64,000 nucleotides of DNA from Phascolarctos cinereus (taxonomy: Eukaryota > Chordata > Mammalia > Diprotodontia > Phascolarctidae): assembly GCF_002099425.1 (NCBI RefSeq), contig NW_018344001.1, positions 6,973,501 to 7,037,500 of the forward strand, given 5' to 3'. Shown here piece after piece: positions 32,620-44,030 of this stretch; position 1 is the first letter of the stretch; every line of letters begins with the position of its first letter. The position numbers and the translations under genes are program-made. Under the pieces are notes generated by a model. The model had not been told where the DNA came from and made no database searches. It worked only from the letters and a program-made list of their open reading frames with translations.

Positions 32620-33994
32620 ACTGAATCCAAAGGCAAGCCCAAGGATTTACTTGAAGGAGGTAACGTTTTTGCTAAAGTAAGTACGGCCATTACATTACAA
32701 ACGGCCACAATATCCCAGGATGTAGAGCCAAAAGGGAATGCAGAGGTCACTTTAGCTGACCCTTTCACCTGGGAAACTGAGTACCAGAAAAGTCAAGTAA
32801 TTTGCCCAAGGTCCCACAAAGAGTAAATTGCATTGTGCAGGGCCAGATTACGGAGTAGTTTGTGAGGTGGGGCTGATAGGTGTAGGAAGTCAGCCATCTG
32901 ACTTCGCCTAATTCTTCTTGCCAAATAGGTGCTAAATAAATCCTGTGGCTGAAAGACTGCAAATGATATCAGCGCCTTCTAAATTTGGCACCCTGGAGCG
33001 AAGTTTCCATTCACCTTGCCCTAGTTACAACTCTGTTATCTGAGTTGGCATTAGAATTCAGGTCTTACCTGAAGCTTGGCACTTGACCCACTGTAACCCC
33101 AGCTCTCTCTCAAGTCAAAGTAAATAATTATAGAATGGGCAAAACAACTCTTCCTTCTGCCACATCTTATCCACAACTTGAGATATCATGGTGTGATATT
33201 TTTTTTTGTCTGCAAAAACAAATCCCTGTCTGAGGGCTTCATCTTAACAGGGCTGGCCTAAGGTCTAGACAAAGTGTGGTATTCCCTATTGTGATAAGAT
33301 CTGAGGGACAGTAATAGCCACCACAACTGAAAACTAGGGGCCCAGAAGAAGCTTTCCCCCTGAGAAGCCTTCTCAAAGAACTGTTCGTTTACAGGATTGC
33401 AGATTAAAGAATCAAAGGACTTCTGAGGCTATCAGAGACAACTCTTGCATCTCTGTATCCTATGTTATTGGTTGAAGAATGAATGAATGAATGAATGAAT
33501 GAATGAATGAATGAATGAATGAATGACTAGATCATTGCCTTTTTGTTTTTCTGGTTGTAATGCATTCCCAGTGCACTCTGAGCCCCAAGCCTAAGGTCAC
33601 TTTGTGCTGTAATAGGAAGTCCCCATCATCTGGCTGTCCAGGCAGTTTCTGAAGAAAAGAAGAGGATAAAGTCCAGAAACCATATCTGCGACAGTGTTCT
33701 GGGTTTTAATTCAGTTTTAAGAGATCAGATTGTTTTTTCCATGCTTTTATTTAATAAACCTTCCATTAGGATCTCACTCCTGGGAGGCATCTTCTGGGTC
33801 TGTTTTTCCATTCTCTGCATGGATGTACTTCAGAATTCAACTTTTCTGCATACATTTAGGTAGGCTGGCTGAGCTATCCAAAATGGAAGCCATAAAATGT
33901 CTCCCTGAGGTCTCCAGGGGTCCGAGCACATTGGAGGGTGGAAGTGGGGCTATGAGAAGAGCAATCAGTGCCCTCATCTTTGATGTTTCCACTT
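32620..33994. other. Mostly single-copy DNA with weak MIR pieces
   Basis: MIR-like pieces at about 32720-32825 and 33030-33110, and the GAAT repeat at 33477; no gene seen. Confidence 0.4.
33477..33525. repeat. (GAAT)12 microsatellite
   Basis: Twelve nearly perfect GAAT units. Confidence 0.97.
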
Positions 33995-34112
33995 AATTCA
34001 ACCAACTTTTATTAGGTGTCTACTATGGGCAAGTCATTGTGCTAGACTCTAAGGAATTAAAAGACAAAAATGAGATCATTTCTGTCTTCAAGGAGCTATA
34101 TTCTTCCGGGCT
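33995..34112 (-). mobile_element. L2 3' end, minus strand
   Basis: CAACCAACTTTTATTAGGTG, ATTGTGCTAGACTCTAAGG and TTCAAGGAGCTATATTC. Confidence 0.6.
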
Positions 34113-34609
34113 GCCTTCCCCCAAGAAGCTCTGGCTCTGAACTCAAGTTCATCTTGAGGGGGCTTGGTCCCAAGGAGGGGATCAAGGCTTTTCTCTCTCA
34201 TGGGATTGTGAAGTCCCTTAGAGGAAAAATCTTGGGAAATAAAGCCTAGGCATGACTCATATCTATGGTCCCCCCTCCCACAAAGCTAATGCCCCTTCCA
34301 ACCTGCAGTGGATATCACGTACAGTACAAATGATTATTTCCTTCACTACAGAAATGCTTAAAACACAAACTGTCATGGCTATGACAAGAAAAACATAAAG
34401 TGTAAAACACAATCAATTATCCTGTTTTTATTCTCCCCAAAGATAAAGACAATTTTGTGGGATGACTAAAAACTATCCATAACATTTCACATTCACCCCT
34501 GAACAACTCATAAGGTCCAGCTCTCCTGCAATAGCTTTGGCTTTGATCCTTCAGTTACCAAATCTTTCTGGTCATGTTGATGTTCTCCTCCAAGAGGCTA
34601 TGGATGAGC

Positions 34610-34775
34610 GACAGAGAATTTGAGAGTTGGAAGGCAGCTCAGTCCATCTCGAAAGCCATACCTGAAAGGAATCCTGACTATAGTCTACCTAACAAGCAGT
34701 CACCCCGCTTTGGCTTAAAGACTTGTAAGGAAAGGGAAATCTACCTCCCCAAGAATTCTAGCCACTACTAGGTTA
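34610..34775 (-). mobile_element. CR1/L3-type fragment, minus strand
   Basis: GAGAGTTGGAAGGCAGCTCA, then AGTCACCCCGCTTTGGCTTA and CTACCTCCCCAAG match the same LINE region as 7990-8120. Confidence 0.55.
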
Positions 34776-34939
34776 AAGCTCAAATGGGAAAACTAGATTT
34801 ATTGGGATTGCTAGTTACTTTTTGCAGACCTGTTCCTAAGGAAGAAACACAAAGACACAAGATGGTGATTGAAGACTCAGGTTCATCTAGGCAAGCAGTG
34901 TTTCTGCTGCCATGTGCCGGTTGCCATCACTGCCCTGAG

Positions 34940-35036
34940 GAACCGGAGGGGAGGGAAATGGGAGGGGAGAGGAGGAGAATGGGAGGGAAGGGGAGGGAAA
35001 TAGGAGGGGAATGGGGAGGGGAGGGGAATCCCCTTC
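34940..35036. repeat. Purine-only (GGGAGGGGAAT)-like tract
   Basis: Variants of GGAGGGGA and GGGAAAT; G runs of 3-4 are regularly spaced, so it has G-quadruplex potential on the plus strand. Confidence 0.85.
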
Positions 35037-35299
35037 CCCCTGCCTGAAGTCCGAGAAAGAACAAGCACCCAGAATTCCCAAGTCAAAGCCCTGGAGAGAG
35101 AGGAATGAAACGCTTTCCAGCTGGCCTATGTATCACCAAAGGAGATGGGGGCCTTCCGACGCTGTGGCCAGGGATGTCTTGGAGGCAACGCTCCAGTCAA
35201 GGGAACTGCTAGGGAGTCTCCATGAAATCTCAGTAAAGGGTCAGAACAGGGGTCCACCTCCAAGGGCCAGCCCTGAGACTTATTAAAAGGGAGGTGAAA

Positions 35300-35402
35300 G
35301 ACAGATTGGGATGTGCCCAAAGTGCCAGCCTAGACATCCTGTATTTTATCCCAGAAGCTCCAGAGAACCTCTAAAGAGTAGGGCAGGGATGTAAGCTAAT
35401 AG
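35300..35402 (-). mobile_element. L2 fragment, minus strand
   Basis: CCTGTATTTTATCCCAGAAG and GGGCAGGGATGTAAGCTAAT resemble the L2 block with the TATTTTATCC motif seen at 56340. Confidence 0.4.
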
Positions 35403-36097
35403 ATATTTTATAGGGATTTCTTTGTATTGGGGAATTCAGGTACTAGCTGCCCTGTGTCTCCACAGCTCACTTCTCTCCAGCTCCGCCTTTGACTCAAGAC
35501 TTTTCCACTTCTGCCCCAGCTGCCTCTTTACTCTGGAGCTGTCTCTACTTCTGCTGCCAGCCTCCTATTCCCAGCGGGGAGCTCCATTTTCGGAAGAGCC
35601 CAGATATATCTCAACTCCGTTCTCTGCTAGCTCAGCTCCTGGCTCCCCAGACCTTTCCACATTACATTGGTTCCCTTTCCCTTTACAGTATCCTTTTATG
35701 TGTTATCTTCCTCCACTAGAATATAACTTCCTTTTGGTCAAGGCCCACCAGTGTGCTGGGAAATGTTTAACAACCTGCTCTTGGGGGTGTGGAGGGAGAG
35801 AAATGTATGCAGGGAACACTTTTAAGTTTAATTTGCATTATTAACAACGTCTCCTTCACTTTCTTAGGCCTAGACCACCAACAAAACAATACATTTCCAC
35901 CGTGAATCTGCTTGTATTGAAAATTCAACAATCAGTTCTATGAGCCATTTCAAGCTAGCTCCAGCACACCATTGCTAGAGACAATCTGGTTGCTTGTATT
36001 TATGTTCCCAGCATTTAGCAGTGTGACTGGCAAGTGGTGGTCGTTAAAAATGGATTGATTGGGTGACTAAACATAGTAAGCACTCAACAAATGTTTT

Positions 36098-36312
36098 TAT
36101 CTTTCTTTCTATCTATCCATGCACACATCCATCTATTCATCTTTCTGTTGTCTGTCTATTCATCTATCTAATCTATCTACCTATTGGTCTATCCAGCTGT
36201 TTGTGTCTATCTATATCTATCCATCCATCCATCCATCTGTCTGCTTATCCATCTATTCACCTATCTATCCACATATGAATCCATCTATCGATCTGCCTAT
36301 CTATCCATCTGC

Positions 36313-36346
<34 letters not shown>

Positions 36347-36505
36347 GTCTATCTATCTACCTATCCATATACAAATCCATCTATCCACCTGCCTGCCTGT
36401 CTGTCTATCTATCTATCCACATATAAATCCATCTATCCATCTGTCTATTTCTCTTTCCACCTATATATCCATCTATCTACCTTCACAACTATCCATCCTA
36501 TCCAA
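36098..36505. repeat. (CTAT/CCAT/CTGT)n tetranucleotide satellite
   Basis: Roughly 400 nt of ATCT/ATCC units. The 142-codon frame across it (YPSIHPSVCLS...) is an artefact. Confidence 0.95.
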
Positions 36506-36514
36506 CCATCTATC

Positions 36515-36632
36515 ATGCCTCTGTGTGATCTGGGGCAAGGTGCTTAACTTCTCTGGACCAAAGTCTCCTCATCTATAAGTTAATGAGGTTGGACTAAATG
36601 CCCGCTGAGGTTTCCTTCTGTTCTAGATCTAT
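36515..36632 (+). mobile_element. MIR-like SINE piece
   Basis: TGTGATCTGGGGCAAGGTGC and GGTTGGACTAAATGCCCGCT. Confidence 0.55.
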
Positions 36633-37550
36633 GGACCAGGATAAACAAGCCTTCTCATGCTAGGGTTAAAGAGCTAGAGCTGGCAAGGACCTGGTAGGGT
36701 GGGGAGGGAATCTAAGGACATATCCATAGTAATTGTCATAGTTTGGATTTCAACCCAGCTCCTCTGACTCAACAGCCTGGGATCTTTCATATATCATTGC
36801 CTCCTTTATATCCAGTTGTTTCGCCATGTTAATTGAAAAAAAATGGGGATTGAGTCATCTGGATCTTTCTGTGGCTAGAAAAAGCTAGACACCTTAACAA
36901 GAGTTTTATTTTGGCACAAAACAATAATAAATACAGGGAAATATCTCCCTGGCTTTTAAAATTAGATTCCCCTCTGCCTGTATTTTTGAAGCATTTCTCT
37001 ATATTTTCTACTACTCTGTTAATAACATACCCTTGTAAGGGTAGGTGGGGGAGGTATTGTTACCTTGAAACAACCAGTGAGGACACCAAACAATGGACAA
37101 GCAAAATAACCTTCCCAACATCCCATAGCAAGTCAGGCTCATAGCTGAGACGAGCACTGAAGGCTCTCAGGTACTCTCTCCACCCTCCACCCTTGCATGA
37201 AGCCACACTGTAAACCACCTCCATCAATTACATTTGAAAAGACGCCATCCAAAGAAACCACTTGAGGAAAGGCTTCCTGGCAGTGGTGGCATAGTCAATG
37301 CCCTTGCCTCCCACTCACCTTCCCTTCCTCAGCTCGGGTCAGAATACGAACAATCAGGCAGGGGTGATGGGCGTTGAACAACAAGGCCCCAGGAATCTTA
37401 GTCACTCAAAGCTTCCTCCCACCTCCCTCTGCTTTCTCAACTGAGTCACCTTTTGAATTCAGAGAGCTGTTGGCTGTCTCAGCCCAGGCTCTTCGACATC
37501 TCCCGCTGCCTTCCTCCCCAAGACGCTCCGTGTCTTTTCTCTTTTACAGA
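36633..37550. other. Single-copy DNA, no gene seen
   Basis: No repeat recognised up to the putative terminal exon at 37551. Confidence 0.4.
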
Positions 37551-37660
37551 CTATTGTGACCATTGTCTTCCATGTCCTCAAAAACTGATGCAAAAAAAAA
37601 TCACCCTGCAGTTCCACTTATATAACAAAATGAAATAAACGTTCATTTATAAGTCTTTGC
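37551..37660 (+). other. Putative terminal exon
   Basis: TTTTCTCTTTTACAG gives a good plus-strand acceptor just before 37551. The block holds AATAAA at about 37635 and a GT-rich stretch downstream, as in a last exon. One frame runs 12 codons (TIVTIVFHVLKN) to a stop; another ends in YNKMK. No family is recognised. Confidence 0.18.
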
Positions 37661-37974
37661 CCCGAAAATGAGTTCCTGTGCTCTGCCCTGCCTTCTTTGT
37701 AGAAAGGGTAGACCATGAGTAAAGGATATTACATGTACTGTCAGACACCACGGATGTATTTGGTTGTTTTGTTGATATTTTTGTCTCTCTTGCTTTTAAA
37801 ATCTTTGTGAGAAGATATGGCTTACTTTGTTAGAAGGAAATACGAGGGAGGGAGATTTAGAAACAAAATTATGTAAAAACAAAAGAAGTTCATAAAGATA
37901 AATTTAAGAATGAATTTCTGTGCACAGTATGTCCCAGACACTTAAAACAACTCACATTTATAGCACATTCAGGT

Positions 37975-38482
37975 CAGGATCATATATTTAGAAATGGAAG
38001 AGATGTTTGCTGTTATCTAGTCCAATCTCCTCATTCTGCAGGCGAGGAAACTGAGGCCCAGAGAAGTCTAACATCATACAGACAGAAGCAGAATTTGAAG
38101 CCAGATCTTTTGACTCTTAATTTGGCATTCTTTATACTGTCCTGTACCATGATACTGCTCAAAGTTCTTTTCTCATGACACCCCTGGGAAGTGTGGAAGA
38201 GGAAATTTAGGAAATTTAGGGTTAGGTTCAGGGAGGGACAATGACTTGCCCAGGGTCTCAAAGCTACTAAGTGGCAGAACCAAGAAGTGTGGTCTACTAA
38301 CATAATACTAGACTTGGAACCAGAAGCAACTGGGTTCAAATTCTGTCCCAGGAACTGACTTGGACATGTGCCCATAGACTGGATACTTCATCTATCTCTT
38401 TATCTATAAAGTGAGGGTGATTGCTCCTACCTCAGAGGGCAGTTGTGATGATTAAATGAAATAATGTATATGTGACCATGTC
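37975..38482 (+). mobile_element. Cluster of three MIR-type pieces
   Basis: 37975-38150 (GGCGAGGAAACTGAGGCCCA), 38195-38290 (AATGACTTGCCCAGGGTCTC) and 38295-38482 (GACTTGGAACCAGAAGCAAC, GTTGTGATGATTAAATGAAA). Confidence 0.65.
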
Positions 38483-38558
38483 ATTAAAGTATTACTTAAT
38501 GGTTTATTTATCGATCCTTACTTAAACTCTGGTCCTTTTATATAGTAAAGTCTTCATA

Positions 38559-38805
38559 TTTGTTGTTTTTCAGTCTTGTCTGACTCTCTGTGACTCCATT
38601 TGAGGTTTTCTTGTCAAAGATACTGGAATGGTTTCCATCTCCAGCTCATTTTACAGATAAGGATACTGAGGCAAACAGAGTTAAGTGCCTTGTCCAGAGG
38701 CACACAGCTAGTAAGTGTTTGAGGCCGGATTTGAACTCAGGAAGATGGGTCTCCCTGACTCCAGGTCCAGGACTCAATCCACCACACCACTTAGCTGTCT
38801 TTTTA
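38559..38805 (-). mobile_element. tRNA-RTE SINE, long form, minus strand
   Basis: Complete from GACTCCATTTGAGGTTTTC to CACCACACCACTTAGCTG in reverse complement. Confidence 0.88.
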
Positions 38806-38844
38806 TAGTACACTTAATGAATACTTGTTTCACTTCCTTCTTTC

Positions 38845-38892
38845 CTCTCTTCTTTTCTTCCTTCCTCCCTTCCTTCTTTCTCTCCTTCCTTC
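38845..38892. repeat. (TTCC/TTTC)n tract
   Basis: C/T-only sequence. Confidence 0.75.
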
Positions 38893-39245
38893 TAATTACT
38901 TGCCCCTATTGTCTCCCCTTCTTTTATTGGTTAATTTATTTACCCTTGAGTTAGACATTTCCTCTGGACACAAAGTACCTGGGTACAATCTGAGATATTT
39001 CTCCCTTCTCTGATTGGTTGCCCCATTCGAATAACTTGGGTACCTAACAACAGATTTGCAAGGATGTCATCAGCTCTCTTTACAAGCACACAGGTTTACA
39101 ACATTCAAATGATGAACTAGTTTATTTGCAGGTCAAGTTAAATAAATACAATTCATACGAGAGCCCACAAAAAAATGACAGTATGTCAGTGAGCAGTTCT
39201 CTCCTAGAAGCCCATTTTATCTTTACCCCTTTTTACTATTGTATA

Positions 39246-39530
39246 AGGAAGGGCTTCTTAAATTTTTTTCAACTCAACATCCACTTATGTGTTTTAGCAG
39301 TGTTTGTTGGCATTGTGTGGCATGACAGCCTTCCCCGTGCAAAGTGCACATGCTTTGTGTTCAGAAGCAAGGCTGCAGTGAAGTTGCACAATGCGACACA
39401 GACAAGGCTACCAGAAACACCTTGGTCTCATTTCACATTTGATTTTTAATTTTCAATTGTTGTACATTCAGAAACCTTTTACTGTTGCCAAATTTTTCAC
39501 AACCCACAATTTAAGAAGTGCTGGTCTAGG
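39246..39530. mobile_element. hAT-like MITE with TTCTTAAA inverted ends
   Basis: Left end AAGGGCTTCTTAAATTTTTT pairs with right end CAATTTAAGAAGTGCTGG. The length is about 285 nt and the internal part is not coding. An open frame over it (39126-39449) has no recognisable domain. Confidence 0.6.
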
Positions 39531-39665
39531 GTAAGCCTCCATCAAGGGTTCCTGTTCTATGTTGGTGTTCCTCTGTCTGGTTCCTGTGTCTGAGCAGAAA
39601 TCTCCATTTAATGATTCCCATCCAGACATCCTGGGACAATTCTTCCCCCTGCCTTCTTTCTCTAG

Positions 39666-39708
39666 GCTTGCGACTCTTCCTGCAGTTCTCTTCAGCTTCC
39701 AACAGATG
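39666..39708 (+). other. Small splice-bounded block
   Basis: A strong pyrimidine tract and acceptor (CTTCTTTCTCTAG) and a strong donor (AGATG|GTGAGTAG) bracket only 43 nt. All three frames are open. It could be a small exon of a non-coding or coding transcript, or chance. Confidence 0.15.
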
Positions 39709-40057
39709 GTGAGTAGTCTTTTTCCTAGGGGACCAGCAATCCACCCTCACTATCTCTGGCTGTCTCTGTCATAGCACAGAAATAGACACTAAAAATAGAC
39801 CTCAAGGTGTGACTATTTCTGAAGCTTTCTTTTGTGATGTAGTTCCCATGACCACAAGCCTCACATACAAGAGATCTCTTTCCCAGGGTTCAGGAACATA
39901 TCTTCATAGACACCTCTCTGTCCAGTCCTCTGGTTTGTCTAGTTCTGGGCAACTTCGCCCAGTATGATACACTGGCTCTTCCCTATTACACAGGAAATGC
40001 AATCGCTCCTATATCAGCAGCTCCCATGGGCACAGAGGCTTGGAAGAAAGAGCCATG

Positions 40058-40220
40058 GGCTCAATCATAGATCAGAGAATTAGAGATTAAGGAGTCATTT
40101 AGTCTACCACCTCCACTTTACGAGTAAAGAAATGGAAGTCCAAGGCTAAGTGACTTGTTTAAGGTGACATAGAGTGATAGAGACCAGGCTCAAACCCTGA
40201 CCCTATCACTCTAAAAACTA
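40058..40220 (+). mobile_element. MIR-like element
   Basis: AGTCATTTAGTCTACCACCT and GGCTAAGTGACTTGTTTAAG. Confidence 0.55.
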
Positions 40221-40227
40221 GTGCTAT

Positions 40228-40505
40228 TTCTAATAGAATATAAGCCTCTTAAGGGCAGTAAGCATTTCTTTTTTGCCTTTATAAGACAGCATCTAGAACT
40301 GTGTGATTGGAACCAGTAAGTGAATGGATCAATAAAAGAAGGAAGGAAAGAATAAAAATGAATTTTGAAAAAGAATTTACAAAGCATCTCTATGTTCAAG
40401 GCACTGTGCTAAGCACCAAAACTCCAAATACAACTAGGCAAGAGTTTCTGCCCTCAAGAAGTTTACATTTTAATAAGGGCAGATAATACATAAGAAACAG
40501 TGGTG
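40228..40505. mobile_element. Two L2 3' ends in opposite orientation
   Basis: 40228-40345 is a plus-strand L2 end (AATATAAGCCTCTTAAGGGC). 40370-40505 is a minus-strand one (GTTCAAGGCACTGTGCTAAG, CTCAAGAAGTTTACATTTTA). Confidence 0.6.
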
Positions 40506-40734
40506 GCTAGGGAGGATTGTTTTCATGAAGAAATCACAGATATGATGAGTGGAGTCATTGATCAGTTGTCTATATTCTTTCTTCTGTGTTGTTTTATCGA
40601 TGTGCTTTGCTGTTAACAAGTATTTCCAGGCTGCCCTACCCCATGAAAGGTTTCTTGTAACAAAGTAAAGCAATCATACATAACTAACAATACCGAGACC
40701 TCATCTGAAAGTATATGCAACATCCCCCACCTCT

Positions 40735-40985
40735 TTATTTTTAAGTGTTTTATTTTTTTTAATTAGCAGAAATCTATTTTCTCTCCCTCCCACCTTTACC
40801 CCATTATAGAAGAAGAAAAACACAAATTCCTTGTAACAAATGTGCACAGTGAAGGATACAAATCCCCTCATTGGCTGTGTTCAAATGCGTCTCATTCTGC
40901 AACCTAAATCCCTAGTCTTTCTGTCAGGAGATGGCTAGCATGTTTTGCCATCATTCCTCTGGAATCATGGATGAATGAACACATC
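40735..40985 (-). mobile_element. L1 3' UTR-like fragment, minus strand
   Basis: The segment with TTTGTCAGGAG-like and CTCTGGAATCATGG blocks (40915-40970), preceded by ATTCCTTGTAACAAATGTGC, resembles a 3' UTR sequence common in marsupial LINE copies. The family call is from memory of such sequences. Confidence 0.45.
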
Positions 40986-41334
40986 CTACCCAGGAATGGT
41001 GCTGTGGGGTGATTATTGCTCCCAGAGCTGAAAGTAGAAAGCTGCAGATCAAGAAGGGAGCCTGCTGTGATGATGGCTAAGGAAAGCATCAGTGGAAGGT
41101 TCAAAGTTGTGCTAGAAATGATGATGTTTCACCCATCACAAGCCCAGGGGCTTATGCAAGTGCAATGGAGCGCGGGGACAAATGTAGAGTCTGGAGCCTA
41201 GAAGCATAGCATCAAAGTGTCTGAGGGGAACAGTAGCATGGGGGTCTGGCTGTTAACTTTCTGCTGTCACCATATAAAAGCATGATTAAACATACTTATT
41301 GGGTTGTTGAATTTCTGTTATACCATTCTTTCTG

Positions 41335-41496
41335 CCTGAGTCAGATGATCTGAGTTCAAATTTTGGCTCTGCTAATTTCCTAATTTACTGTGGGTCCATC
41401 ATTTCTCCTCTCTGGGGCTGTTTCACTATCTGTTAAATGAGAACAGGGAACTACAAGGGCTCTAACATCTTTCTAAATTTGTTGTTCTGTGATCTC
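41335..41496 (+). mobile_element. MIR-like SINE
   Basis: GATCTGAGTTCAAATTTTGG and GGGCTGTTTCACTATCTGTT. Confidence 0.6.
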
Positions 41497-41521
41497 AAAA
41501 GCACCCCCAGTCCCTCCTCCA

Positions 41522-41662
41522 GAATTACAGAATCTCTGAAATGGAAGTAGTCTACCCCACATTGGAATGGGATTCTCCAGTGCACTGGACCTGACAAGTT
41601 GAGATTGATTCTTTGTCTGAAGACCTCCAGTGAAGGAGGTTCTCCCATTTTGGCTCGGTGCA
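41522..41662 (-). mobile_element. CR1/L3-type fragment, minus strand
   Basis: AGAATCTCTGAAATGGAAGT and CTGAAGACCTCCAGTGAAGG are clear CR1/L3 blocks in reverse complement. Confidence 0.6.
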
Positions 41663-41851
41663 CTATGACTACCCTGAAGTAGGGGTGTGGGGATTTCAAT
41701 TACCAGGGGCTATTTACTGGAATATCCGGGATAATAGTCTGGGTCAAATGGAGGTGAAGAAAGAGGCATTCATTACTCCAGCATCAAAGTATACTGGGGA
41801 GAAAAACACTTGGAGTCCCTTGCTCCAAGCCTGCTTCTATTTCTCTTTCAG

Positions 41852-41970
41852 TTGTCATCCCTGGAAAGCTTATGGCTCTGGTTTTGGTCTCTTCATCTCA
41901 AAGTGTTTCCAAATTTGTTTATATGGCAGCAGGGAAATGCCAGTTTGGCACAAGGGGAGACCTTTTCCAG
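41852..41970 (+). other. Splice-bounded open block (plus strand)
   Basis: Acceptor CTATTTCTCTTTCAG and donor TTCCAG|GTAAAG bracket 119 nt that is open in all three frames; one reads VIPGKLMALVLVSSSQ onward. The surrounding DNA is not an obvious repeat. No family is recognised and the frame cannot be chosen. Confidence 0.18.
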
Positions 41971-42234
41971 GTAAAGACAATGTAGCTTAGAGCCAACAAA
42001 CCTAATTCCCTGAATTGCAGTTAAGACAGATATATTTGGACCACAGAGCCTTCTGGGACTGGCCTCAAGGGCCAGAAAGGCTCTTGGCTTCATTCCGCTG
42101 ACCTAGCTCTGGCAAAGACTATGCTTGGAGATCGACTCTGTCTTCCAACATTTTCTCCTCAATCAATAGAGAGGGATGATAGGATATAAAAAATAGTATA
42201 TTTCTGATTGATTGATCTTCTTGGGGTCATCTAA

Positions 42235-42352
42235 GTTATGTGGTATTTCATTTCATCTTAATTCAATGTGCATTTTATTTAACACTTGCTACAAGCCAGG
42301 TCCTTTGCTAAGTGTTGGGGATGCAAAAATAAAAACCTAAAAAAAAAAAAAA
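42235..42352 (-). mobile_element. L2 3' end, minus strand
   Basis: ATTTTATTTAACACTTGCTA and CCTTTGCTAAGTGTTGGGGA, ending in an A run at 42340. Confidence 0.55.
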
Positions 42353-42354
42353 TG

Positions 42355-42772
42355 TGGCTGGGAGGAAGGAAAGCTTCCCACCTCTGACGTCTGTCTATTG
42401 TGTGACCATGGGTGAGTCATGCAAACTTGCTGGGACTCAGTTTCCTCATATGTAAAATGGAGATAAGAATACCTGTAATATCTACCTTACAAGGTTATTT
42501 TAATACTCAAATGAGACAATTTACGTGAAGTGCTTTGCAAAATGTGAAGCCTAGGGACTAGATTTCAGATTTCACTGATATAATGAACCCCCAGGTAAGG
42601 AAATTCGCTCTACTAGTGCAGGCTGGCACCTCCTCTGTAACCTAGTTTTAGAGAGCTGCCTTACCCACTGAGGGGTTACATGGTTTGCCCATGATCACAG
42701 TCAGTAGGTATTGCAGGCAGAATGTAAGCCCAGTCATCCGACTTCTAGGACATCTCTCTATTCCTATACCAC
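42355..42772 (+). mobile_element. Two MIR-type pieces
   Basis: 42355-42545 (GGACTCAGTTTCCTCATATG, AAATGAGACAATTTACGTGA) and 42645-42772 (TGGTTTGCCCATGATCACAG). Confidence 0.6.
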
Positions 42773-42960
42773 TGGTTTCAAAGCCATATAGGACCCCTAT
42801 AGCTGCACAGTGACTTGGAAAATTAGAGATTAATTTTATATTGTATTTTTATTTATTTTATCAAACCCTTTCCAATTACTTCTTAATCTGTTTTTTTTTT
42901 CCAGCACCTGGGAGTTTTGCTATCCCATGTGGCACTTGGAAACCTCTGCTCTCCACCATG
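42768..42960. mobile_element. hAT-like MITE, second copy of the 11346 family
   Basis: Centre ATTGTATTTTTATTTATTTT and CCAATTACTTCTTAATCTG align with 11430-11490. Its ends GGTTTCAAAGC and GGAAACCTCTGCT are weakly inverted. It is more diverged than the first copy. Confidence 0.55.
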
Positions 42961-43620
42961 CAGGCTTTTAAAACTTAAAATGTTGTGTCAAATGTGACTT
43001 CCTTTATGATTATTATTATTCTAAGTGTCAACAGAACTTCTCTGCTGTTGTTCTTGTCCCCGTGGGAAAACCCTGCAAAATGAATCATTCATAGGGTTTT
43101 AAGAGGTTGCGTCCCACTGGGGGACCTCTATCTGATTGAGCAAGTGTGATCTGCAACTTGCTATCACCCCTATGCCTTCAGCATCCCAAAATACTCAGGA
43201 GAAAGGCAGGCCTAGGACTCCAGAGTGAGCTCTCCCCTAAGGCACTGTCTGCCCCATGTGCTTGGCCCAGAGATCATAGAATTATTGTGTCATTTCCTGC
43301 TTAGTGGAAGGCGGCTGTCAAGGCTTGCATATTATTGATAGCATCTTTGATTCTGCCTGAGGTTCTCTGGGGACAATGCATTTATTTTATCTGGAACTGC
43401 ATGTTTAGGGCCTGACATGCATCTAGGGTACATAATGAGAGGGACTTTCTAGGCCATGGAGAAGCCAAGGTCTGTGATGCTTGGAACCATAAGCAGAGAG
43501 CTGCTGGAAGAGGCAGCCATATCCTTAGCATCATCCTTATCATTTCTTTTATCGAGACCTGTGTGTCAGGATCTCCCAGAGAAGAAACTCCTTCCATCCA
43601 CCAGTGAAGCTCAGCCCTTT
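42961..43620. other. Single-copy DNA, no gene seen
   Basis: Opposed short frames only. Confidence 0.45.
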
Positions 43621-43625
43621 TCTGC

Positions 43626-43708
43626 AATGTATGAGAGACAGACAGACAGACAGAGAGGAGACAGAGACAGACAGAGACAGAGATGGGGGAGAGAGGGATA
43701 GGGGAGAA

Positions 43709-43778
<70 letters not shown>
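43626..43778. repeat. (GACA)n-(GA)n compound microsatellite
   Basis: GACAGACAGACAG, then GAGACAGAGACAG, then about 80 nt of GA with small breaks. Confidence 0.95.
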
Positions 43779-43782
<4 letters not shown>

Positions 43783-43789
43783 TTCAGGA

Positions 43790-43922
43790 ACCTTACAGCT
43801 CATAGTCCAACCTCCTCATTTAACAATTTGTCCAAGCAACTTGCATAAGGTCACAAAGGTAAGCAAAGCCAGGATTTGAAACAAGATCTGAACCAAATTT
43901 GGTGTTCTTTCCTTTGGAGGAA
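43790..43922 (+). mobile_element. MIR-like element
   Basis: GTCCAACCTCCTCATTTAAC and ACTTGCATAAGGTCACAAAG. Confidence 0.55.
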
Positions 43923-44030
43923 GAGAAATGAGAGGCAGGAAGAAGTAAAGGAAGGAGGAAGGAGGGGGAAGAGGTGGAGGAGGAGGAAGGAGGAGCAGCA
44001 GGAGGGAGAAGAAATGAAAGAGGCTGGGGA
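43915..44030. repeat. Purine-rich GGAGGA tract
   Basis: GAGGAAGGAGGGGGAAGAGG-type sequence, nearly all A and G. Confidence 0.75.

Larger units (their letters stand above)
34113..36060. other. Mixed single-copy DNA
   Basis: Apart from the CR1/L3, purine and L2 pieces listed, no repeat or exon is recognised. The 140-codon frame at 35422-35844 has no domain I recognise. Confidence 0.4.

Noticed and set aside
36063-36547. 142-codon Tyr/Ser/Pro/Ile-rich frame
   Set aside because: Tetranucleotide repeat read in frame; no start context or domain.
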